From assembly GCA_027627225.1 (NCBI GenBank), contig CM051029.1, forward strand, positions 15,707,956 through 15,771,955: DNA of 64,000 bases, given 5' to 3'. Below, one piece after another: positions 30,201 to 42,200 of the stretch; positions within the stretch are counted from its first letter, which is position 1; each line of letters opens with the position of its first letter. Both the position numbers and the translations under genes were made by a program. This stretch comes from Congeria kusceri. Lineage: Eukaryota; Mollusca; Bivalvia; Myida; Dreissenidae. The notes beneath the pieces were generated by a model, which was not told where the DNA came from, did no database searches, and saw only the letters and a list, made by a program, of their open reading frames with translations.

Positions 30201-33200
30201 AATATAATATGTGGTTTTGATTTTTTTTTTTTCAGTAATAAATTTTCAGTCCATAATCAGAAGACAAACGTTTATCAGAAAATCAAGCACACTACCTTTG
30301 TGACAATCTAATAAGTTATCGTGTAGTGAAAACCCTCATTCTACCTTATAATCTCCAGTCACGGAGGGAATGAACGAGCACGTCGCGATCTTGCCGGACC
30401 ACTTCACGTCGCAGGGCACATTTCCTGTCTCACAACCCAGCTGGACCTTGACCTTACCATCTGTCACACTCTCCTCAACTTTGATTATTTGAAACTCTGC
30501 CTGGAATGTTTGTAAAATTATACATACATGGTTTTACAAGAACATGCACAAATTGTAACATTACGTCTCTTTAATTATCAGAGATTTTGACCATATCAAC
30601 TGTAACACACTCACTTCAACTTTGATTATTTGAAACTCTGCTGCAATGTTGAATCAATGATAAGAAGATTTATTTTGTGGAATAAGATAACAGCAAAAAA
30701 TGAAGAATATTTACTGTGTAATAATTGATAACCACAAAAGTAAGATACCTATTTCATTGAAACATAACTGCAAACAAGTAGGATATTTTATGTAGTCAAA
30801 TAAGATAACTATAAAAAAGTAGGATATTTGGAGAAATAACTACAAACAAGTAGGATACTTATTTTGTGGATAAAATAACTCTGAACAGCATCTAGTTTTA
30901 TTTTCAAAAATCATATTCAGCAATATTTTCACATTTGTCCGTCACAAATTTGATTGTCCAAAAATCAAAGCACTGAGCGCCCTCACCTGTGCTCCAACCT
31001 TGATGTTGTCAAAGTTGAACCTGATCTGGAGTCGCTCTGCCTTGCCCTTCCTCGGCTGTATGTTGCTGAACTTGGACAGGTACGACATCATGGTCAGGTG
31101 GTCTATCAGCGGGTCTGACATCTCCTTGGCGCTCAGTAACGGCTCGTTCCCCAAATCCTTGGCGCCGTCTATACCTGAAATTTGAGGTCAAGGTTGTGTA
31201 ATGAACTGGAAGGTCTTCAGTTTGCTGCCTGTGGTAGGATCGTTCATGTGACCTTCCACAAAGACATCAAGGACTGGTTCATATTTCCACCCTTAAAGAA
31301 GCAGTCCAGAAATATGTTAATAAAATTAAACTTTCAGAAATCATTTCTACTGGACATCATATCGTTAAAAATACAAAAAACCGCATTGAAATTGGTAAAA
31401 AAATAATGTTTTGCCGGTAACTTTTTATCGTAAAGTTACCTGTAAACGATAGGTGGAAATCAGCATGTACATTATCGTATATTCCATTCGTACCAAGCGG
31501 TTTCAAACATAAACATTGTAAAAATAGAAGCAGTTTTCAGTCGAATAAATGTTATTTACGTTCATTAGAACTAATACCAATTTAAGATGTATTAAATTAT
31601 ATTCTATGGACTGAGGCTTTAAGCTGATTTGTGTGGCTTCACATAATTGAGTTTTATCGTGGCTATGTTACACTTATGTACTATGTATGTTAATACTCAA
31701 ACTAAAGGCCTGCTTGGGTGAAATATAGGAATAATGAAACTCCAGAGACATCATCAGGAGAGAAACCCTTATTACCATCCGCTGGTCCTTTATTTGAGGC
31801 AAGTGACCATTTGCCTATACAATACAGGACGATACAAACAACACAACACAACACAAAACCTACAAATGATTTAAACTGGGGTCACTGCCTTGGAACAGTC
31901 AATGCAAAACATGGGGGGTTTAAACCGGTTTAAGGGCATGCCGATCCCTCACACGTAGCCCAGAATTAATAACAATACACGCATTTGTAAATAAACTTTA
32001 ACCTCATAGCAGTGCCATTCAAATTCAATAGCAATAAAAGAGAATGTTTATTCAATTTAATTACAATTTCATTACTCAATGGTTCAATGTTCACCATAGC
32101 AACAGAATTTGAAGACTGGTAAATTAAAAACATTGTTAACAAGAGTGTAATATTTTGAAACCATTCTTTGTAAAAATACTCATTATTGTTACTATTTTTC
32201 ATGCTTCTGTCAAAGTTTCTGTCAAATTCTACCTTTCTGGCAGTTTTCCACGGCCTTTGTTCTGTCGAGGTTCGGCCAGTCCGGTATCTGTCCACCCAGC
32301 GAGACCACGATCGCGCACAGGAAGTAACCATCATTCCAGTCCGTCTGGAAACATACAGGAAGTAGTGACCATGATAATGATAGTGATAATGCTGATTATG
32401 ATGATGAAGAAGAAGAAAAAGAAGAAGATGATGATGATGCTGATGATGATGATGACAGCGATGTTGACAACATAGATGATGGTGATGATGATTATGCAGC
32501 AGGTTATGATGATAATGGTATTAAATATGATGAAATACATTATATTATTGAAAAAAGTAAAAAATATATATAAAAACTCTGACAAACTTAATAAAATGTT
32601 CTAGGGTTAGGGCATTTTTTGGGGGTAGGTCGGGTAACCTTAAACAAACATTTTTTTTTTACACCTTACTGTATACTGGTCAGGAGCAGTTTTACAGATA
32701 CTAAAACTGACAATTTGTAAACTTGTATTTGCAAATGATATCCCAGCAAAATGAATATTGATCTCTTCACTTAATTGTATCTATTGTTGCTCAACAGATC
32801 TATTTGCCTATTTGTTAAATGTTTAATATTTAGTCGTAAAAACCATTTAAAGGGACCTGTTCACGGATTGACGAATTGACAATTTTCCAACTTTTTGTCA
32901 CAGATTCCAAAAATAAAAGAACAGTGTATGCAAGGGGGCGAAATAACACTAGGGACATAGACATATACCGTAAATACCATTCCGTATTTGAGTAATCATC
33001 AGCTGAAATTAATAAATTATAAAGTGTTTGTAACGCTAAATGGTGGAATAATTTGTAGTGTTTCTGTTTTTTTCGTTAAAATTTTTGACCTCTTAATGAC
33101 TTATGTGGATCACTTATATAAAGTAAAAGATGCACAGGCTGATCCGGGACGTCACTTAACGCATTGCATTAAGCCCGGTTCTCCCACGACACGCCTTATA

Positions 33201-36200
33201 AGTAGTTTTATAACCTACATGTTAGTTATGCATGTTAGAAAGTTTTATAAACGACATGTAAGTTATACCACTGTTCTACATCTTAAATGTTATCTGTTGT
33301 GCAGTGTGTTTTATTATGAATAAATCTATCTATTCATTAGTCATAAATATAATTCGAAATGTATAAAAGTATACGAGGGCGTTTGTAACGCGAAATGATT
33401 CATTACTAATGAGGAAAAATGTCATATTCGTTAATTTCATAAACACGTGTTTCGCCATCATAATTACATAATAATAATGAAAGTGTGGAAAACAAATAAT
33501 ATTCTATAGAAATCATAAGTTACTATACAAATAAAATGCTAAACAGATTATTTAAAGTATGGGCCGGCTTGTGTTGCTAGTATGGACACTTTAATTATTA
33601 TAAACACACTAGGGTTTAACCGGTTTAGAATTTTGGGTGGCGGTTTAACTTGGGACCGTTAACCCTTATTGCCATGTTTGCATGAAACTATACATCGAAA
33701 TGCCAGAGTGGTTAAGACGTTAGCCTTTTAATCCAGAGGTCCCAGCTCGGTGGGAGCTACTTTTTTTCTATGCTTTAAAAAAAAAATCTTGTTATTATAC
33801 TTGAAGTCTTAAGTTCCGATGCTTAAATCTGTAAAGTTAAGACATTTTATGGCATACTTCAAAAAATGAAAATATCAGTGAAGAAGTGCCTTTAAAATCA
33901 CAGCTCAGGATTACCGTAAGGTTGGTTATGTTTGTAGTCCTCAGCTGTTTGCACGCCCAGTTCAGAGTATGGTAGTACCCGGGCGACTCGTGTTTCACGA
34001 AGTACGACAGGTACGTCATACTCGACAGTTCATCAAGGGCGGAGTTTGCAAAGTCTTCAGGGGAAATAACTCTGGGCACATTTAGTTGCTCCTTCGCAAT
34101 GACCATCGCTTTACGACAGTTCTCCACCCTGCAAATATGTAAAAAATAACGGTTCACAAAAATGATCTATGTTGATTATCAAAATACATTATTAATTTAA
34201 AGGTATTGCTTTAAAGGTATTGATTAACGCAAAATTAATAAAGCGAAAGTTCCAATAAAGAAAAATTTCCCTCTTATAAGGCATACTTTTTTATTCGCAT
34301 AGTTACTCGTCAAACCTACTCAGAGTTATGCAGATTTGCATAGTTACTCATCAAACCTACTCAGAGTTATGCAGATTTGCATAATTACTCATCAAACCTA
34401 CTCAGAGTTAAGCAGATATGCATAGTTACTCATCATACCACTCAGAGTTATGTCGATTCGCACAGTTACTCGTCATACCTACTATAATATTTGTACAATT
34501 TGAGCTATACTGTATTGCAATACCAGAACCACAACATACCTGCCCTCACTACGGAGTTAATCTAATTTTAATTTTGTGGCAGAAATAAGCTACCTTTCTG
34601 CATAAATTTTGCAGAAATGCTGAGTAATTATGCGTACCAAAAATGATGACTATGCGATGGCAGGTAAAATATTTGTACAACATGAGCTAAACTGTATTGC
34701 AATACCACAACCTCCACATACCTGTCCTCACTACGGAGTTTCCGCCAGTCTGGGGACGCCCCTGGTTTTATGTGATCAATCAAAGCACTGAAAGCATTTC
34801 AATATATTGTAATATGATTTCTTGTTTAATACAGCTTTAAGAACTTTCTCACAATTTCTATGTTAGCATTTTACCCAAAAAAATCACCAGAGACAGTGAT
34901 TCTGTAATAAAAGTTATAACCGTTTTTTTCGTCATTTTAAATAAACATGTACTTTGATTTGTCCGCAAATGGTCAGGGATTTCATCACCTATATTCTCTC
35001 TTAGTGTATCAATGCCCTGAGTTAAACCCCTGGTAAAGGCTACTAATATTTCAACAAACATACTACAACCAATATAAGTAGATGGCTCAGTAAGCAGAAT
35101 ATTGAAATTTAGTGAAAACAAATACAAAATTGTATTCTAACACGACATGTGCAGACAAAGACAAAATCTACCATTGTTAAATCTCCAATGAACAGTGGGA
35201 ATAAATAGCTCTGAAAATCGCCTTTATCGTTCAGTGTTCATGATTGAAAGTGATGCAACAAAGAATTTGTATCAATGAATGACGTCATTGTAACAGTGAA
35301 CATTCGGGTGTAAATATGGACGGAAGGTAGACAATGGTTTGTCATTTTTATGCGCTGTTATTAAACCACTTGGACTAACGACTTCAATCTCTGTTTAATT
35401 CCAATCCATCAGAACTCCAAGCCAATGTTTATCAGCTGAATGCTAAAACAAAAATTAATTATCATTAAAACCTAATAAATAATTTCCAAATGTAACATTA
35501 ACCAAGTTCAAAGGAAAAAACTCTTTACTGTAGGGCTATTCCATCATTCCAGTCTGTCGTGAAGTTTGTGATGTCAAGGTCAGGCAGGAGGGACCGAAAC
35601 CAAATCATCATCAACTTCTTTGGTGGCGCTTTGCTCTTCTTCCCTGAAATTTGGTAGCGCTGCACAAGGCTCCAGACAAGACCGAAAATAATCTTTGTGT
35701 TGCCATTGACGATGTCATCGCCACCTGAAGTATAAATCTTAAAAGTCACAACCTCTCCTCTTAACTGACCAAGTTAATACCCTCAAATGTGTATTATCGA
35801 TAATGCTTACCTGAAACAATGATTAAATGCACTATGTCAACAAAAATATTAGCTTCCTGTTGCATTATAAATTATAATATATGGTAGAAATCAGCTATAC
35901 AAAGACATTTGCAATAAATAACTAATAAATTCTATAATATACAATGAGATATTTGATTTAACAAAAATTTGCAAAGAAGTTTGAAAAGAAAAAAGTAAGA
36001 ACGCAAGTGGGTATCAAACTCATGACTTAGGGGCCTCTGAAGAAATGACAGTAGACAGCGCTTTAACCAACTGCGGTATCATGCTTGGTAAAGAGTCTTG
36101 TGTTAACTATGGTTACACATAATACTGACAATTCTGACGTCAAAATGTAAGCATGAAAAAGGACCAAACAAACACGACCCTTATAATAAATTGAATGCGT

Positions 36201-39200
36201 ACACAATTTCCCCATTATATATACAGTCTTTTAACCGTTATTTTATGCCAGTATAAACGTCTTAATTTCAGATTTTTTAAAAAGAGATTGCCCCATTGAG
36301 GCTCATTTTGATGCCCTAGTCCCTTAAAGCAAAATTTCAAGTATATTTAAAATTAAAAATCAAAAAAATTTAGAAAGAATTTTTTTTTAAATGCTGAACT
36401 TTTTGAAGTTCAAAACAATGAACATCTGAGTACAAAATGTAAAAATCTGCACTATGTCAACTTTTATACATTCTGTTTGGTACAAAATATTTACATCATT
36501 TTTCTATTTAAAAAATATGTGTTTTACTCATAGTGTGATTTTATTTTCAAGACAGTGCAATTTTAACGGTGGTTTAAATGACTTTAATTTAACAATAATA
36601 AAACAAGAGATGTTTGTAAAACATGTATGCCCCCCGACTTGCAGACAAGTTGTGAATATGCGCAATTGTTAAGATTTTTTTTAAATATGCAATCCCTCGA
36701 TATATGGTATCTATGTATGAAGTTTCATTAAAATATCTCCATGCGGTCTCAAGTTATTGAGCGGAAACCGTTTTTCTATTTTTAGTAATGGTGACCTTGA
36801 CCCCACCCACCCCATATGAAATCCCAAAAGAGGTCTCAATATAAGGTATCTATGTATGAAGTTTCATTCAAATATCTCGATGCGTTCTCAAGTTATTGAT
36901 CTGAAACTGTCTTTTTATTTTTAGCAATGGTGACCTTGACCCCACCCACCCCATATGCAATCCCAAGTGAGGTCTCGATATAAGGTACATATGTAGGGAG
37001 TTTCATTAAACCTTTTTTTCTATTTTTAGTAACGGTTACCTTGACCTTGACCGCACCCATCCCATATGCAATCCCAAGCGAGGTCTGAATATATGGTATT
37101 TATGTATACAGTTTCATTAAAATATCTCAATGCATTCTCAAGTTATTGAGTGGAGACCGTTTTTCTATTTTTAGTAATAATGACCTTTACCTTGACCCCA
37201 CCCACCCCATATGCAATCCTAAGCGAGGTCTCAACATAAGGTATCTATGTATGTAGTTTCAATAAAATATCTCGATGTGTTCTCAAGTTATTGAGCGGAA
37301 ACCGTTTTTCTATTTTTAGTAATGGTGACATTGACCTTGACCCCACCCAACCCAAATATGCAATCCCAAGCGAAGTCTGGATGTAAGGTATCTATGTATA
37401 AAGTTTGATTTAAATTTTTCCATGCGTTCTCAAGTTATTGAGCGGAAACCGTTTTTCTATTTTTAGTAACGTTGACCCTGACCTTGACCCCACCCACCCC
37501 ATATGCAATCCCAAGCGAGGTCTCAATATAAGGTATCTATGTATCAAGTTTCATTAAAATATCTCAATGCTTTCTGAAGATATTGAGCGGAAACCGTTTT
37601 TCTATTTTTAGTAATGGTGACCTTGACCCCACCCATCCCATATGCAATCCCAAGGAAGGTCTTGATGTAAGGCATCTATGTATAAAGTTTCATTAAAATA
37701 TCCCAATGCGTTCTCAAGTTATTGAGGGGAAACCGTTTTTCTATTTTTAGCAACGGTGACCTTGACCTTTGACCTGTTGAATTCAAAATGTATAGGCTAC
37801 TTCCTTTCCTCCCAAGTAACCAGTGTACCAACTTTCATGATCATAGGTCAAAGCGTTCTCAATATAACTTACGGAAACGAAATGGTCTACGGACAGACCG
37901 ACTGACCAACCGACAGCAGCAATGTAAGATACGCCCACTTCTATGAAGGGGGGCATAATAATAAGAAAATTATAAATTATTTTAATAAATTCCATTTCAA
38001 TTACCCACTTTCATGGATTAAATGTATTAAAACAACAATATTTCTCTTAGAACTTTTATAAATACCGTTACAATTTAGAAATTCACAATTTATTATTCAG
38101 AACTAGCATTACAAGAAATTCAGAGATAAAGAAAATTATGTTTTAAGTTTTTCAAATCAATGATGTTTTTTTTTCAAGTGTTTTAACAGCGGAACAATAA
38201 TTTATATATCTATTAAATTGTGTATACATCAGCATTTTATTTCTTATTTAACGCATGACTGTTAAACTTGTAGTAAGGGGCCTTCCACATGAAAAATTAT
38301 CTGTCATACAAGTTTAAACAATATTCAAATTAAAAAGCTTAAGCTAGTGGCACGATCTACTTTTGCAATGATATTAAATTTCAACTAATTTTATGCAACA
38401 TTTTGTTTGTGTTTTGTACACACTTTTTTGTTGCCCCAGCGCACATTCAAAACCCAGCCATTTAACGAGTTCTTTCAGCTATAGCATTAGGCCCTACAAA
38501 TTGATTTTATGTTTAGCGTCCCCATGATTTTTTTAAAACTACCAACCAGGCAGAAAAAAAAAAAAAACAGCAATTCAATAAAAAACATTTTTCTTTCACA
38601 ACTTATTCATGGCAGTGGTGCAAGCTTTTTAAGCAAGTGTTATATTGCAAAACTGTAATATATCATCTCCATATTGGCAACCTACTTTAATACAGTATCT
38701 GTACTATGTAAATTGAGAAGTTCCAAATATTTTCACAAATATTGGTATAAACACCTAAACGTCTTTGTTTTCTTTTTTCCCCAGATTTGTTATACGCCTT
38801 CCAACTCGATTTCACACTGTCCAAATTGGTTTTTTATTCGTTCAGGCATTCAAAAACCTGCCAGCCCGAGGACGCTAAACAAAGAATCAAATTGGTATGG
38901 CCTTACTATGTTGTGTCGTTAATACCTTTTATCATGCTACAAAAATTATGCACAGGTATTTAAAGGGACAATGTCAACGAAAAATTGTTTTCTATTGCAC
39001 TATAAATGATATTAAATGTTAGAAATGCTCTATACTAAAACATGTACATCAAATAAAGAATAAATAATATAATATATAATGAGATATTTGATAAAAACAA
39101 AACAGCACAAATGTTTGAAAAAAATACAACTCCAAGCAGGTATCAAACTGACGCTTATGAGCTATACAAATAAATGACAGATGGCAGCGCTTTAACCAAC

Positions 39201-42200
39201 TGCGCTATTCTGCACTGGAAGGTTACATCTGTAAACTATCGTTATAGAAAATACTCCTAATTCTGATGTCAAAATGTAAACAGTCACGAAAAGGGCCAAA
39301 CAAACACAACCCATATTATAAAAGATTTTATTTCAGAATGTGAAAACTCTTTTCCCATGATATACACCTTATTTTAACAGTTATGGTATGCTAGTTTTAA
39401 TATCTTAATTTCAGATTTTTTAAAGAAATTACCCCCTTGAGACCCTTTTCGGTGACATAGTCCCTTTAAAGTTACCTTTATGTTACCTCAAATCTCCAAA
39501 CTGTATTTTTAACAAAATGACATAATTTCAAAAGCTGTTCATTTTGGCTATAGAAATTAAAACAATATAACAAAGACATTGATTAATTTCTTTAAAAAAC
39601 TTATTCATAATTTTATAACAGAAAATAACATATTAACTGCTAACTCAAGTTAAATTGTTAAATTAATCAGTTAAAAGCATACACAAAGAAAGAATAAAAT
39701 AATTACAACTTTTACCAAAAACATACATTATTTATTCAGCAGTGAAATGTGAACGTTTTTAGCATATCTAAGTAAAAATTTACCATGCTTTTTTACAACC
39801 AGTTTGATAGTGTTATCTCTAAACGTCCACATACCAACATAAACCAGTTTGAAATTGTCATCTCTACATTTCTACTCACCAACATTAACAAGTTTGACAT
39901 TGTCATCTCTACATTTTTACTCACCAACCGTCATCAGTTTTACATTATCATCTCTACATTTCTACTCACCGACATTAACCAGTTTGACATTGTCATCCCT
40001 ACATTTCTACTCACCGACCTGCACCAGTTTGACATTTCTACTCACCTACATTAACCAGTTTGACTTTGTCATCTGTACATTTTTACTCACCGACATTGAC
40101 CAGTTTGACATTGTCATCTGTACATTTTAATTCACTGACATTGATCAGTTTGACATTGTCATCTCTATATTTCTACTCACCGACATTAACAACTTTCACA
40201 TTGTTATCTCACCGACATTAACCAGTTTGACATTGTCATCTCTACATTTCTACTCACTGACATTAATCCGTTTGACATTTTCATCTCTACATTTCTACTT
40301 ACTGACATTAACAAAGCTGACACTGGCATCTCTACATTTCTACTCACAGCCATTAACTTATTCGACATTGTCATCTCTACATTTCTACTCACATACATTA
40401 ACCAGTTTGACATTGTCATCTCTACATTTCTACTCACAGACATTAACAACTTTGACATTGTCATCTCTACATTTCTACTCACATACATTAACAACTTTGA
40501 CATTGTCATCTCTACATTTCTACTCACAGACATTAACAACTTTGACATTGTCATCTCTACATTTCTACTCACCAACATTAACAACTTTGACATTGTCATC
40601 TCTACATTTCTGCTCACCAACATGAATAAGTTTGACAATGTCATCTCTACATTTCTGCTCACCAACATGAATAAGTTTGACATTGTCATCTCTACATTTC
40701 TGCTCACCAACATGAATAAGTTTGACATTGTCATCTCTACATTTCTACTCACCAACATTAATAAGTTTGACATTGTCATCTCTACATTTCTGCTCACCAA
40801 CATTAATAAGTTTGACATTGTCATCTCTACATTTCTACTCACCAACATGAATAAGTTTGACATTGTCATCTCTACATTTCTGCAAACCAACATTAATAAG
40901 TTTGACATTGTCATCTCTACATTTCTGCTCACCAACATTCACCAGTTTGACATTGTCATCTCTACATTTCTGCTCACCAACATTCACCAGTTTGACATTG
41001 TCATCTCTACATTTCTACTCACCAACATTAATAAGTTTGACATTGTCATCTCTACATTTCTGCTCACCAACATTAATAAGTTTGACATTGTCATCTCTAC
41101 ATTTCTACTCACCGACATTCACCAGTTTGACATTGTCATATCTACATTTCTGCTCACCAACATTCACCAGTTTGACATTGTCATCTCTACATTTCTGCTC
41201 ACCAACATTCACCAGTTTGACATTGTCATCTCTACATTTCTACTCACCGACATTCACCAGTTTTACATTGTCGTCTGTGATAGCTTTCAACGCCAGTGAC
41301 ACATTCTGAAGCATCTGAATTTTGGAAGTTGGTTTTGTGTACACTTTGCCAATCTTTCGTAGCTGAAACCACGAAAATTGATTCACTGACTGATAGCACT
41401 ATAGTCATACACTTTTTCTCTAAGAAATGTCAAAGCACTGTGGTGTAGCATGCACTGGACACGCAATGGACCCGCCTACACGCAATGGACCCGCCTACAG
41501 GCAATGGACCCGCCTACAGGCAATGGACCCGCCTACAGGCTTGACACGCCCATTGCTTGAATGTCTCAGCGATAGCACAAGTTAGAATTGTATGCTCATG
41601 GAGTACGGATGTAAATAAAGAGTTGTACCTTCAATGGTGTTGAGCGTTTCACTAGTACAAAATGGTGTTCCTTAAATGGTGTTAACAGTGTGTTCTTACA
41701 GAAGAAACAAGCACCACACAACACAGGCTTGTGAATGTAAAATAAAACTTATTTATTTTAATCACAGACACTTCTATCCCATTGCACATATGATTAGTTT
41801 TACACGCAACATAATTATATAATTATTGTTACATGCAAGATACATATTTCATTGTCACTGCATGTATCATGAATATATAATTATCATTACAAGTACCAAG
41901 TATAATTTTGACATTTGTCACATACATGTTCCCAAGCATAGTATTTCAAACACAAATTCTAATTTTGGCTTATATTCGACTTAAGTTAAGAATAACTAAA
42001 CAATCTTTATAAATATGGACCTAGGGTTCATACCCACAAACCTCCTTAATAGCCTTTGAAGTATAAAATCATAACATTCCTTAAATTTGTAACTGGTTTG
42101 TGTAAGGTTTATTTTGTCTAAAAAGGTATTAAACTGGTAAAGAATCAACACATTCTCTTCACTTTACAAAATTTCAACAACAACAAAATTCCAGCAGTAA

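Noticed and set aside
40204..40938. 244-codon open frame on the minus strand with a 15-residue repeat
   Set aside because: It is a frame-shifted reading of the 45-bp minisatellite at the exon 3 donor, not a protein.
40622..41299. 225-codon plus-strand open frame with repeated 'KFDIVISTFLLTN'
   Set aside because: It is the other strand of the same 45-bp array; the unit length is a multiple of three, so all frames without a stop stay open.
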